64,000 nt of DNA. Source: DATLMR01 sp035634255. Its GTDB lineage: Bacteria > Acidobacteriota > Blastocatellia > UBA7656. Each line of letters starts with the position of its first letter. Position 1 is the stretch's first letter. Where the stretch lies: NCBI GenBank assembly GCA_035634255.1, contig DASQDI010000034.1:1-64000 (forward strand), in the 5' to 3' direction. Position numbers and translations under genes: made by a program. The notes under the pieces are model-generated. The model was not told the DNA's origin. It worked only from the letters and a program-made list of their open reading frames with translations, and did no database searches. Of this stretch, positions 37,701-44,493 are shown one piece after another.

Positions 37701-38488
37701 CCATACAGGTCAACTCAGCGCCGGTGGCCAAGTGCAAGAACGTCACCGTGTCGGCCGGGGCGAACTGCACGGCTAACGCTTCGATCAACGACGGCTCGTT
37801 CGATCCCGATCCGGGCGATACGATTACGGTGGTCCAGACGCCCGCCGGCCCGTACCCGCTCGGCAACACGACCGTCACCCTGACGGTGACCGATAACCAC
37901 GGCTCGTCGAGCACGTGCACGGGCGTCGTGACGGTCGTCGATACGACGCCTCCTGTCCTGAGCTGCCCGTCGAACATAGGGCCGAGTTCCGTCATACCCG
38001 TGAACGGGGGACTTAAGGTCACCTACCCGACTCCTGTGGCGACGGACAACTGCCCGAACCCGACGGTCGTCTGCGTTCCGCCGTCAGGGTCGATCTTCCC
38101 GGTGGGGACGACGACCGTGACCTGCACGGCCACCGACGCGGGAGGCAACACGGCGGTCTGCACCTTCACCGTGACCACGTTCGACATCTGCCTGCAGGAC
38201 GAGACCAATCCGGGCGTGAAGCTCCTGCTCAACTCGCTCACGGGAGACTACGTCTTCTGCTGCAACGGGCAGCAGTTCACGGGCAGAGGGACGGCGAAGA
38301 AGAAAGGCCAGTCCATCACGTTCCAGCACATCACGGAAGACCGCAGGCTGAACGGGACGGTCAACCTTAACCAGAACTCGGGGACGGCAACCCTGCAAGC
38401 GCCTCCCGGACAAGTTCACTGCCAGATCGTTGACAGGGACATAAGGAATAACACTTGTGCCTGCGCGATCCAGCCGACCAAGCGTTGA
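28757..38488 (+). CDS. Giant secreted DUF11-like repeat protein (3,243 residues)
   Basis: Order of parts: a signal peptide (LLIPAIVSLVILAAVLLPAL); an Ala/Pro linker; a DUF11-type domain (about 75-140); a cadherin/VCBS-like segment (about 143-235, VKVNDFDPDGDTF); a right-handed beta-helix (about 235-1040, repeated Asn/Thr/Gly rungs); a charged helical part (about 1080-1320); an Ig-like domain (about 1410-1505, PPRVTTQPND); 12 tandem DUF11-like repeats of about 120 residues (1508-2985); two HYR-type domains (about 2990-3140); and a Cys-containing C-terminal domain. No sortase, PEP-CTERM or type IX signal is obvious. Likely an adhesin or matrix protein exported by Sec. It follows the tail-collar genes and is preceded by a long structured leader. 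Long frames on the opposite strand are compositional shadows. Confidence 0.9.
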   Translation: MKRFFSSSSFRNPRLLIPAIVSLVILAAVLLPALPVSMNSISSPGVSASNAAAPSPAAPATPAPASASPAGAPVSPLAAMLSATKTATFASDPDGDGKADPGDVIMYSVTIQNSGTDPATAAQFTDQIDPNTTLVPDSVKTTPVAVDDAYTALGNVGIVVPAASGVKVNDFDPDGDTFDVSGPTTTTGGGTLSLAADGGFTYLPAPGFNGVDTFDYTITDESGKTNTGTVRITINTVVWFINNAVGNGNGRLATPFNSIANFNAGAADEPGDVIFIHTGTSNYTGPITLLNNQKLIGQGVDLVAGAGLTVPPHTPALPMAAGAPTITSAAIAIGVASGNTIRGLVVGDSGTDISGAGPIGTLTISDVTLNGTGRPLDLTNGTLAATFASISASSAPGGPGINLNTIGGTLTVSGTTSISGAGAQGISISGSSLAANFGSSTTIGSTTQGILVTTSTGNISFGNTTVNAGTDGVSLQNNSAGTRSFGSLTITNGTGVGFLHSNAGGAVTVSGATAITNPGGRGIDIQGSTTAVTFANANIIQTGGTGVFLNNNTGNVTFADLDINPDSGQRGLHATNSIASSGSITTTTGTITTTNQPAVEIDGPASRTSLNMTFESVSTSGGPNGIALIDTGGSFTVTGTAGANSGGTIQNTTGADNAQAGNGVFLLNADDVSLNRMLLTTHQNFAIKGSNVNGFEFLNGTINGINGTSTAADEASIQFINLLGTANITNSTIQGGFEDNIRVLNNTGSVVLTISNSTIKENTTTDGNDGVFAEATGTANVTVKVLNSILARNRGDHIQVNQVGSAVFNAVITGNTMTANGTVGQPPLATTAGGSVTITTGANFSGTSTFNISNNNITGAKTSAININNTALSSTAGGVLSGTISNNIIGQAGSPNSGSADGDGIDIIANGNANITVNITNNNVRQWKQLGINMIPRDGAATIHATVTGNQVGEPSDTVNSGQAIVLNSGPAGTETGTSCVDIGGAGALANSFPGTFAPGITPLRVRQRAADTVRLPGYAGGNTNTAQVNAFLSARNNGVSTSSTVNSPPGGGFVGGGPCNSGAAPTSIRDLASLSSLSTAPNVDTTQEERGHEIDRDLMATRGKLARRGGDDVQQLSREELDEVIRVALLRWTATGISSEEIARMEAMSFELANLPDNHLTKVSGNTVRIDRTAADYGWFVDPTPFDENEFETPTGMAELEAGEHSPAFGRMDLLTVVMRQLGFALDNENPFREFRRRGLMLGTIDASLRRLPSNGIPTVSEVKQTEDEDRINAEHLVSEDRAGALDIFALAARYNPLSKIDPLRVASVVTKAPRAMYAMLTTTASASSAAPAAPITPVEVTKSIAQIPAGRSVTIMFNVTVNAANTIPAGTTQVCNDASVSAQSAMGPVSATSNEVCTDLNLPPRVTTQPNDASVCAGENAVFTAAATGAPVPTVQWEVSTDGTTFTPVNTGVSNNTAGGIITSTLTVPAVTVSQNGHKYRAKFTNNADPATPTATTNTVTLTVKQPPTILKEFMPTSIPLNGVSTIKFTITNPNASIGLTGIGFSDNLPAGLQVAADPAIAATCTGTWNASPGDTTLNFGGGTLAAGASCTLMVNVTATTAGVKNNTTNAITSVECPNGATSNTATLTVVAPPSIAKSFSPNSIGVGDTSTLTFTITNPNSATALTGVAFTDVLPAGLSVADGSFAACGGTVTTTAATRTISLSGASIAGGGTCTFNVTVTAASPGVHTNTTGNVTSANGGTGNTATANITVIAPPSIAKAFNPTTIAVGGTSTLTFTITNPNPSITLTGVAFTDVLPAGLGVADGSFAACGGTVTTTAATRTISLSGASIAGGGTCTFNVTVMGVSEGTFTNTTGNVTSANGGTGNTASANITVLNPPSIAKVFNPASIPVGGTSVLTFTINNTNTATILTGVAFTDVLPAGLSVADGSFAACGGTVTTVAATRTITLTGATIPAGGTCTFSVTVGGVSAGVHTNTTGNVTSSNAGTGNAATAVITVVGPPSISKSFSPTSISVGGTSTLTFNIANANTTTTLTGVGFTDVLPAGLDVADGSFAACGGTVTTVAATRTITLTGASIAAGGTCTFNVTVTGTASGNYTNTTGNVTSNEGGTGNTATAMINVVGPPSIAKSFNPTSIPIGGTSLLTFTITNNNPSTTLTGVAFTDVLPAGLSVADGTFAACGGTVTTVAATRTITLTGATIAGGGTCTFGVTVTGVTEGTFTNTTGNVTSANGGTGNTATANITVIAPPSIAKAFSPASIPQGGTSTLTFTIMNTNTSTTLNGVSFIDVLPAGLSVADGSFAACGGTVNTVAATRTITLSGASIAPGATCTFSVTVGGAAAGVFTNTTGNVTSSNGGTGNTASANITVVGPPSISKAFSPTSIPVGGTSTLTFNIANANTTTTLTGVAFTDVLPAGVNVADGSFAACGGTVTTVAATRTITLTGASIAPGGTCTFNVTVTGATAGVKNNVTGNVTSANGGTGNTASATLTVVAPPSIAKAFSPTSIPVGGTSTLTFTITNSNTTTTLTGVAFTDVLPAGLSIVDGVSAACGGAVTTVAATRTITLTGASIAPGGTCIFSVTVTGTTEGVKNNVTGNVTSTEGGTGNTASATITVVSGPTFTKSFGAATIPVGGTTSLTFTITNTNTSTTLTGVTFTDVLPAGLEVADSSTSQCGGTLTTTAATRTITLTGATIAPGATCTFNVTVTGSAAGVKNNVTGNISTNESGQGGTATASITVVAPPSISKAFGAASIPLNGTTTLTFTINNPNSTVSLTGVAFTDVLPAGLSVANGSFAACGGTVTTTAATRTITLAGATIAANGTCTFSVTVTGITAGTQTNTTGNVTSSNGGTGNTATASVVVVSPPNISKAFGAPNIPLNGSTTLTFTISNPNKATMLTGVGVVDVLPAGLSVANGSFAACGGTVTTVAATRTITLTGASIAAGGTCTFTVTVTGTTVGLKVNVTGNVTSANGGTGNTATASIQVNSAPVAKCKNVTVSAGANCTANASINDGSFDPDPGDTITVVQTPAGPYPLGNTTVTLTVTDNHGSSSTCTGVVTVVDTTPPVLSCPSNIGPSSVIPVNGGLKVTYPTPVATDNCPNPTVVCVPPSGSIFPVGTTTVTCTATDAGGNTAVCTFTVTTFDICLQDETNPGVKLLLNSLTGDYVFCCNGQQFTGRGTAKKKGQSITFQHITEDRRLNGTVNLNQNSGTATLQAPPGQVHCQIVDRDIRNNTCACAIQPTKR
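33281..37710 (+). repeat. Twelve tandem repeats of about 369 bases inside the giant gene
   Basis: Each unit begins PPSIAKSFSPTSIPVGGTS or a close variant and ends TGNVTSANGGTGNTATA. Starts are spaced 123 codons apart (for example 33659 and 34028). The first unit is divergent; units 10-12 carry GAATIPVGG or GAASIPLNG variants. Long stretches are identical at the DNA level (for example AGCTTCGCGGCCTGCGGAGG), so recent duplication or gene conversion is likely. Confidence 0.92.
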
Positions 38489-38518
38489 CCAGGGTCGGCA
38501 ACGTTTCCTAACACCTCG

Positions 38519-38550
38519 AAGGGCCGGACCACAACCGGCCCTTTTTCTTT
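38519..38550 (+). terminator. Rho-independent terminator of the giant gene
   Basis: AAGGGCCGG pairs with CCGGCCCTT around ACCACAA, followed by TTTCTTT. It lies 31 bases after the stop of the giant repeat gene. The stem and T-rich tail are clear. Confidence 0.85.
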
Positions 38551-38573
38551 GCCTATTTTGGCTCGGGCTTCGA

Positions 38574-38602
38574 TTGACACGCGAAATCGGTTTAAGTAAG
38601 AT
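38574..38602 (+). promoter_or_regulatory. Near-consensus sigma-70 promoter
   Basis: TTGACA at 38574-38579, a 17-base spacer, and TAAGAT at 38597-38602, just after the terminator and pointing to the VioB-N-like gene. The leader is about 165 nt. Its form is almost the same as the promoter at 26334. Confidence 0.7.
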
Positions 38603-38773
38603 TGCCCACGTTTTATTTGTATTCATCTCCTGGGGATTCTCAGATCGAATCAATTAAGCAAGCAAGCTATCTCACGGGTGCGCCCCGGAGCCTTAACGGA
38701 TTCACCCAACTCGATTTCGCATGGTCGATTAAGAGAGCGTCACGAAAGACCAACTGCCCGTAAGAGGACCATC

Positions 38774-41077
38774 ATGAGCGTACTGTCTTTTCCGCGAATC
38801 TACTTCACAGGTTACATGGCGTGGGACCCCGCGACGGCCAACAACAACGACTATCTGCCCATCTACGACGGGCCCAACGCGGCGCTGGACTGGAGCTACC
38901 TGGGGACGCAGGGGATCACGCCCGAAAATTTCCAGGCCGAGTTCCGTCAGTGGGTAATCAGGTCGCACACGGACACCTGCCCCCCGGACCCTCCGAACGC
39001 GGCCACCGTCGACACCTGCACCGACTGCGGCACGCCTCCGGGTCAGGACCTGTGCCACATGGGGAGCCGGTGGGACTATTACGGGAGCAACGGCTGCTGG
39101 CTGGTCGATTACCCGGCGGGCAACAAGGTGACCCTCACCACGGGCGGGGCGATTGCATACAATCAGCACCCCGCGGCCGACGACGCGATCCTGAATAAAC
39201 CGGTCGTGATCACCGGCAACACGTTCAGGGGCAGGCAATCCCCCGCGCGCCTGATCGACGTCAACCCCGAATCCCCGTGGTCTAGCCAGATATTTTTCGG
39301 GTCGATCAGGGCGGGGGACGACCAGACTTTCGTCAGCGGCCCGAGCAACCTGCGGATGCACTCCCGCCGCTTCTTCGTCCCCCGCAACATCAGCTCCGAC
39401 CTGATCATCGCGGGCGCGATAGGGGTGATCTTCCAGACCTCGATCCCCTTCGATCAGCTGAGCATTCAAAACGGCGGCAACTCTCAACTGCTGTCGACTC
39501 TGCAACAGGCGATGCAGGAGCAGGGCGCGCAGGGCCTTATGCTGAGGTTCTCCGCTTACAACACGCTCTACTACCAGAACGGGATTTACAACGACATAGC
39601 CCAGCAGCCCCGGACCTGTGACGAAATCGAGGCGATGTACGAGAACGGGGAGGTCTTCATGAACCCGGCTTACAGCGGGGTCACGGGGACGTTTGGGGTG
39701 TGGAATGAGGGCGAGCTTTCGACCGCGCCGGGCGGCCACTTCCTGGTCGCGAATCGGGCCGTCGCCCCCATCGCCCCGGCCCCGGCCGCGAGGTCCGCGT
39801 CGAGGAGCGGGGCCGTCCAGAAAGTCCCCGGCCATGGCAGCGTGATGTTCGAGGAACCAGTTTTATTAGCCGCCGCCCCGGCCGGTCTCCCCCCTCTTGC
39901 CCTCGGGCCGACGATGGCCGAGGTCGACGGCGCGAACGGCATCGTCTCGCTCGACATGAGCAACACGATCCCCGAGTACACGCTCGCGGGAGACAAGTAC
40001 GACTTCGGCCCCATCGCGGTCGGGGTGCAGGTGGACGGCTCTTTCAACCAGATAGGCACCTTCACGAATTACGACAGGGAGAGCTATTACGCCACGTCCG
40101 GCCTGATCGACGTGCCGTTTGATGACGGGGTGACGTGGGCGAACGTGCGGCAATGGCTTGAGCAAGGGCTGATGGCGTTACAGGTGCCGCAAGGTAATAA
40201 GAAGGTGATCGCGTCTCTTGAACTCCCCCTCACCGCCGAGACCGACGACCGGGGGATATACCTCGACGAGTGCCGGACCGCGGAGGTCACGGTTCAGGTC
40301 CGCTATAAGAACGGAGCGCCCCCGCCGGGGACGAAGATTCTGCTGGCGCAGTATTACCCGTGGACTCTGAACGTGGGGGCCGGTCAGTGGCAGCTTTTCG
40401 GAGCGCCCCCGCCCTCTGGCGATTCGAGTTCTTTCTGCACGGCCACTCCCGAAAGTGAATACCTGACGTTCCCCGGCGGCGAGGTTGCCGATGTCGTAAT
40501 CCCGTATCTGAACGGCAGCCCCGCGCCCTACGGCGAGGCGACGGTCCGGCTAGAGTGGGCTAGCCCCGGCTTTCCCGTCGTGGCCTTCTACCCGTTCCTG
40601 CAGGGCGAGCCGCAGCCCACCCCGCAGAGCTCCGTGATCTTCAAATTCCAGAATTACAACACCTACACCATCGCGAATGCTTTCTACTGCACGGTGCGGG
40701 CGATGGCTCAGGATAACAGCCTGGTGCAGCAGTTCGTCGACCGGTGGAACGGGACGGGCCAGTTCGCGGGCCAGCCGCAATACGACCGCCTGCTGGCGTG
40801 GAATTTCATTTATGGGAACATACTCTACGTGTACGACATGCTTTACCCGGTGATGGACCAGTTCGTGCCTCTGGGGAGCCTTGAGCAGGTGGAGGGGGCC
40901 ATCAACCAGCTGGTCACGATGATATCGGAAGACTGGGTCAACGCGAGCACGTTATACATGCCGATCACCCGCGAGCTGTCGGCGGGCAAGCGGATAATTC
41001 TGAAGACGTGGGGAGACTTAGTTATTCGGAAGTACCCCCGTCAGCCTTTGCCGCCGATAGTAGTTCCCTGCGATTGA
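38774..41077 (+). CDS. Large protein with VioB-like N-terminus, function unknown
   Basis: A 767-residue protein from the ATG that begins MSVLSFPRIYFTGYMAWDPATANNNDY; GAGG supplies the ribosome site and upstream codons are unconserved. The N-terminus closely resembles the start of VioB and related proteins (pattern SxLxFPRIxFxG followed by xPATANxxD), although the C-terminal ferritin-like domain of VioB is not evident. The middle has TCPPDPPNAATVDTCTDC, a Cys-rich insert. The rest is mixed beta with Gly/Pro-rich loops (LPPLALGPTMAEVDG, AQYYPWTLNVG). No signal peptide. A separate ferritin-like gene (DUF2935) is 400 bases beyond the tRNA. It has its own promoter and stands next to the giant repeat gene. 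Confidence 0.7.
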   Translation: MSVLSFPRIYFTGYMAWDPATANNNDYLPIYDGPNAALDWSYLGTQGITPENFQAEFRQWVIRSHTDTCPPDPPNAATVDTCTDCGTPPGQDLCHMGSRWDYYGSNGCWLVDYPAGNKVTLTTGGAIAYNQHPAADDAILNKPVVITGNTFRGRQSPARLIDVNPESPWSSQIFFGSIRAGDDQTFVSGPSNLRMHSRRFFVPRNISSDLIIAGAIGVIFQTSIPFDQLSIQNGGNSQLLSTLQQAMQEQGAQGLMLRFSAYNTLYYQNGIYNDIAQQPRTCDEIEAMYENGEVFMNPAYSGVTGTFGVWNEGELSTAPGGHFLVANRAVAPIAPAPAARSASRSGAVQKVPGHGSVMFEEPVLLAAAPAGLPPLALGPTMAEVDGANGIVSLDMSNTIPEYTLAGDKYDFGPIAVGVQVDGSFNQIGTFTNYDRESYYATSGLIDVPFDDGVTWANVRQWLEQGLMALQVPQGNKKVIASLELPLTAETDDRGIYLDECRTAEVTVQVRYKNGAPPPGTKILLAQYYPWTLNVGAGQWQLFGAPPPSGDSSSFCTATPESEYLTFPGGEVADVVIPYLNGSPAPYGEATVRLEWASPGFPVVAFYPFLQGEPQPTPQSSVIFKFQNYNTYTIANAFYCTVRAMAQDNSLVQQFVDRWNGTGQFAGQPQYDRLLAWNFIYGNILYVYDMLYPVMDQFVPLGSLEQVEGAINQLVTMISEDWVNASTLYMPITRELSAGKRIILKTWGDLVIRKYPRQPLPPIVVPCD

Positions 41078-41129
41078 GACTTGAGAAGCATAAAAGCCAT
41101 CGGGTATACTTTGACCTTCTCGAAATTGT

Positions 41130-41219
41130 GGAGAAGTCGCCTAGTGGCTGAGGGCGGCGGTTTGCTAAACCGCTATAGGCTGTAAAGGCCTATCGAGGGT
41201 TCGAATCCCTCCTTCTCCG
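41130..41219 (+). tRNA. tRNA-Ser (anticodon GCU)
   Basis: A 90-nt cloverleaf. Acceptor GGAGAAG pairs with CTTCTCC, discriminator G. The anticodon loop is CGGTTT-GCT-AAACCG, hence GCU reading AGC/AGU serine codons. A long variable arm is present (as expected for serine), and the T arm is GAGGGTTCGAATCCCTC. CCA is not encoded. Confidence 0.95.
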
Positions 41220-41242
41220 TTGATTCATTCAGTCCAAACGGC

Positions 41243-41275
41243 AAAGGGCAACCCTCGTCAGAAGGTTGCCCTTTT
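41243..41275 (+). terminator. Rho-independent terminator after tRNA-Ser
   Basis: AAAGGGCAACC pairs with GGTTGCCCTTTT around CTCGTCAGAA. It starts 24 bases beyond the tRNA 3' end and has a clean stem and T tract. Confidence 0.85.
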
Positions 41276-41449
41276 GCTATCGCACCGCCTCACTGCTCTG
41301 TACCAAAGATTCCCCGCTCGTTGAGCAAGTCGGCCGAGGTAATGTCGGCGGCGATCATTTCGGTGGATTCCGTTCGGAATAACCGTGTGGCGGTTGTACG
41401 CACTGTTTGAAGCAGAAGCGCTTCCCCTTACCCAACCCCGTCCGCAACC

Positions 41450-42361
41450 TCAGCCTCGGCTTTCGGTCCGCTTCAATTCATCGGAGAATTTTAGCGCCTC
41501 TCGCAACACGTGGTCGGCCAGGGCCGGATGAATAATGCTCTTGATCTGGCCCGCTTCTATTCCCTTTTGCGCCGTCTTCTTGAAGGCAATGAGCTCATCC
41601 AGAGAGCCCTTAACATCATTCGATTTATTCGCCCCGCGCCAGGCCTTGCTAGTCTTCATCGCCTTTTCAATGAGCATACGCTCCTCCGGGTCGAGCAGAT
41701 GAGCAATAAAATCGGCATGGTCGGCCATGATGCGGGTCCAGAAATCAACCACCTCGCCGTGATCCAGCTCGACCTTACCGCGAGAGAAGCCGTCGAGGCG
41801 TTTGGCGAAGCGGTCCCCCTCAAGCGCGGTGTGTTCAAAGAAGGCAGGCCAGGCCAGGCTCTTTAGCTGGCCTGATGCCTGCGCCTTTTCCATTTGTTGC
41901 TTGAGGTCAATAAACCTCCTAACCAGTTCGATGGTGGATTGGTTGAAAGCCGCCAGGTTGCCCTTGTCGAGCCGCGCGCTTTTCACCTTATCAAGCTGGC
42001 CGGTAAATTGATTATGGAACTGCTGCGTTTGCGCTCGCTGAGCGTCTAGCTCCGGCGAAGGCATGTGCAGGATGAAGAACTTGGCATGCTCAGCTTCCTG
42101 GTCCAGCCAAAAAAGACTTTCCGCGAGCGAATGCGCTACAGGGTCAGTAGAACCAGCCGCGGGGACGAAGACCGGCTTCTTTGCCCCGCTTAAAGTCATC
42201 ACGCCCGGAAACATCTTGTCGTCGCCCAGAAACCTGGCGAAGATGTTTGTTTGCAGGGTAAGCCCTACAAGGCTTGCTCCGCCAGCCAGCAGGACTTGTC
42301 GGCGCGTGATAGGTCCGTTTTGCTCGGGTCCTACATTGTCACAATGTTTCTTGTTACTCAT
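41450..42361 (-). CDS. Exported ferritin-like DUF2935 protein
   Basis: A 303-residue protein with a twin-arginine-like N-terminus (ITRRQVLLAGGASLVGLTL), so probably exported. The body is helical, with two similar halves bearing Glu/His pairs: SLFWLDQEAEHAKFFILHM, WPAFFEHTALEGDRF, DFWTRIMADHADFIAHLLDPEE, and IHPALADHVLREALKF. This fits the DUF2935 fold, a ferritin-like four-helix bundle that binds two metal ions in other bacteria. It may store or detoxify metal or peroxide (inference). The sigma factor gene lies upstream on the same strand, 184 bases away. Confidence 0.85.
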   Translation of the reverse strand: MSNKKHCDNVGPEQNGPITRRQVLLAGGASLVGLTLQTNIFARFLGDDKMFPGVMTLSGAKKPVFVPAAGSTDPVAHSLAESLFWLDQEAEHAKFFILHMPSPELDAQRAQTQQFHNQFTGQLDKVKSARLDKGNLAAFNQSTIELVRRFIDLKQQMEKAQASGQLKSLAWPAFFEHTALEGDRFAKRLDGFSRGKVELDHGEVVDFWTRIMADHADFIAHLLDPEERMLIEKAMKTSKAWRGANKSNDVKGSLDELIAFKKTAQKGIEAGQIKSIIHPALADHVLREALKFSDELKRTESRG

Positions 42362-42545
42362 TTTCCCCTCCCCATATTGAGTTGTGTTCGTCCACTAAGC
42401 TATTTCCCCTAACTATCAGATATGAATGAGTGCATGATAATAACCGTCCTCCGAAAGATGAGGCCCTGAAGGTAAGCGCCGTGGCGATGAGAAGGGTCTT
42501 ACTAATCCAGGGGGCCCAGATATTCCGGCCGTGTTACCTTGAATC

Positions 42546-43241
42546 CTAGTCGAAAGCGCCGCCCTTAAGCGGCCGTATCCTTTCTAAAACGGCAGACACC
42601 ATGCGGTCGCAACTGGCACCCATGAATTGAAATGCTGATGCCGTGGCCGCCCCGGTCTGCGCGTATATGTTCTTGCGCAGCAGCGAACGCGCTCGGTGCA
42701 GCCGTACCTTGACTGCCTCTTCACTGAGATCAAGACATTCGGCTGTCTCTGCCGTACTCATCTCTTCTACCTCCCGCAACATGAAAACTGACCGGTAGGT
42801 CTCAGGCAGCCTGTCTACGGCCGCCTCCAAGACCATCCTCATCTTATGAGTCAGCATTTCCTGCTCGGGAGATGGCGATTTGGATTCCAGGCTCATGCCA
42901 CCCTCCATTGACTCGGGCGCGGCGTCGATCTCTACCAGCCTCTTGCGGCTGCGCGCCCTGGCCAGCGCCTCATGCACCGCGATCTTAGTCAGCCAGGTCG
43001 AGAACCTGGCCCGGCCGTCGAACTGATCCAGATGCATGTAAGAGCGGACGTAAGCGTCCTGCGTCACGTCCTCGGCCTCGGCGGCGTCGCCCAGGATGGA
43101 GCGGGTTACGCGGTATAGCCGCTGGTTATACCGCCGCATCAGTATCTCAAACAGGGCGGTCTCCCCGGCGCGCACCCGCTCGACCACTTCTTCGTCGGTC
43201 ATAACGCTTGCCACTGTATTAATTGCCGCCGTAATTATCAT
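42546..43241 (-). CDS. ECF-type RNA polymerase sigma factor
   Basis: A 231-residue sigma-70 family protein. Region 2 shows LFEILMRRYNQRLYRVTRSIL, then AEAEDVTQDAYVRSYMHLDQFDGRARFSTWL. Region 4 shows LPETYRSVFMLREVEEMSTAETAECLDLSEEAVKVRLHRAR, a DNA-binding helix-turn-helix. A C-terminal extension of about 35 residues (AFQFMGASCDRMVSAVLERI) contains a lone Cys. No anti-sigma gene adjoins. ATG codons at residues 1 and 14 (43202) are both possible. It probably directs transcription of a small stress regulon; the downstream DUF2935 gene is a candidate target. Confidence 0.92.
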   Translation of the reverse strand: MIITAAINTVASVMTDEEVVERVRAGETALFEILMRRYNQRLYRVTRSILGDAAEAEDVTQDAYVRSYMHLDQFDGRARFSTWLTKIAVHEALARARSRKRLVEIDAAPESMEGGMSLESKSPSPEQEMLTHKMRMVLEAAVDRLPETYRSVFMLREVEEMSTAETAECLDLSEEAVKVRLHRARSLLRKNIYAQTGAATASAFQFMGASCDRMVSAVLERIRPLKGGAFD

Positions 43242-43361
43242 GTCATATCGCCCCCTAAATTTAGCTCCCTGTACTTACATGCTCTCTATATACAGAGTCT
43301 CTTTCTCGAAAAAGGTTACAGACTTCATTCCGTTGCGGTTTTATGACCGGTGATCTCTTAA

Positions 43362-43664
43362 CAGGGCTCGGAAATTCATTCGCACGGAATCCAATGGAAG
43401 GATTCGGCTGGGGCAGCACAAGTTCGCGATTTTATTGGGAAGCTCCAAGAATCTCGCATTGATTTGGGGATAATATTCGCCCAAAATGGCATACCGGGCG
43501 AACCTGAGGTGGCAGATGCAGTTAGAGAAATCCACGCCGCATTTGATAACTTTGGATTGTACGTATGGGTAGTTTTCGAAGAAGATTTAAGGGTTATCGA
43601 ATCAGGAGCAAACTTCTACGAAATTCATGATGGCGAAATGGATCATTTGCGATTTGATTTCTGA
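43362..43664 (+). pseudogene. C-terminal remnant of a restriction-endonuclease-like gene
   Basis: An open frame of about 100 codons without a proper start (a TAA precedes it at 43359). Its translation contains AAQVRDFIGKLQESRIDLGIIFAQNGI and EEDLRVIESGANFYEIHD. This looks like the C-terminal half of Mrr/PD-(D/E)XK-like endonucleases, in which ExK-W is followed by DFxGKL and a GIIFxxxGI strand. Here the ExK segment reads IQWKDS and the N-terminal part is missing. The region is AT-richer than its neighbours. It could be translated from TTG at 43464 as a 66-residue fragment. Confidence 0.55.
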
Positions 43665-43751
43665 CAACTTACGCCGTGTCTAACAAGCGCATGCTACGAA
43701 TAGTCATGCCGCCAAGTATCGCAGCCGTGCGATGAGAGGGAGGCACAAGTT

Positions 43752-44357
43752 ATGCTGAATGGGGTCGCTAAAATCTTACTCGTTCTAATCGTGATGGCGC
43801 TTGGTGACATAGCGCTTCGGACACGGTTACCATCTCCGTATGCGCAGGCTCAATCGCCCGCCGCACAACCCGTTAAAGATAACGAAGAATTAAAGCGCCT
43901 GTGCGATGAAGATCAAGCCGACCGTACCCCGCCCGGAGGGAAGCCCATAGATTGGGCGAAGGTCGGGCCGCGTGACAAAGCGCGGCTCAAACGGGTGAAG
44001 GAAATCTACAGGCAGAACCTTTTGCGAACCGCCAATGACTACGACTGCGCCGCCACGGTCCTTCAACATGGTGACGGGCCGGAAGATTTCCTATTAGCGC
44101 ATGAGTTTTGGATCGTAGCGATCAGCAAGGGCAAGAACGATAAGGATACGCTGTCGTTGGCGGCAGCTAGCGAGGACCGCTTCCTGATGAAGATTGGCAG
44201 GCCGCAGCGCTTCGGCACGCAGCTCCACTCAGAAGGGGAGGGCCCCATCGTGCTGTATCCGGTAGACGAAGGCGTGAGTGATGAACTACGGCGTTTGATG
44301 ATCGGACATTCGCTAGCAGAGATAAAGGCGCGGGTGGCAGCAATGAATAAGAAATGA
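43752..44357 (+). CDS. Secreted/anchored DUF6624-like protein
   Basis: A 201-residue protein with a hydrophobic N-terminus (ILLVLIVMALGDIALRT), likely a signal or anchor. The mature part has LKRLCDEDQADRTPPGGKPIDW, ending of one helix, then NDYDCAATVLQHGDGPEDFLLAHEFWIVAI and LSLAAASEDRFLMKIGRPQRFGTQ. The DEDQADR and AAASEDRFL...G..Q.FGTQ pattern matches DUF6624-type proteins of unknown function. GAGAGGGAGG upstream could serve as a ribosome site. Confidence 0.7.
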   Translation: MLNGVAKILLVLIVMALGDIALRTRLPSPYAQAQSPAAQPVKDNEELKRLCDEDQADRTPPGGKPIDWAKVGPRDKARLKRVKEIYRQNLLRTANDYDCAATVLQHGDGPEDFLLAHEFWIVAISKGKNDKDTLSLAAASEDRFLMKIGRPQRFGTQLHSEGEGPIVLYPVDEGVSDELRRLMIGHSLAEIKARVAAMNKK

Positions 44358-44493
44358 TGTGGCGCCGCGGCATGACAAGTCAACGGGCCGGAGGCCGGGA
44401 AGCAAATTTCGTATGAAACAATTAATGTCGTTTGCGGCCCAGGTCGACTCGGCGTCAGGCTTTAACTGTGAGCCAAACAATGTGGAGTCAATT

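Noticed and set aside
33281..37710. A repeat array that could be mistaken for CRISPR or a satellite.
   Set aside because: Units are 369 bases, in frame, and encode conserved domain sequence; there are no short repeats with unique spacers.
29363..38241. Long open frames on the minus strand opposite the giant repeat gene (up to 622 codons).
   Set aside because: They follow the repeat periodicity and GC bias of the plus-strand gene, have Val/Pro/Ala-rich low-complexity products and no ribosome sites. They are shadows.
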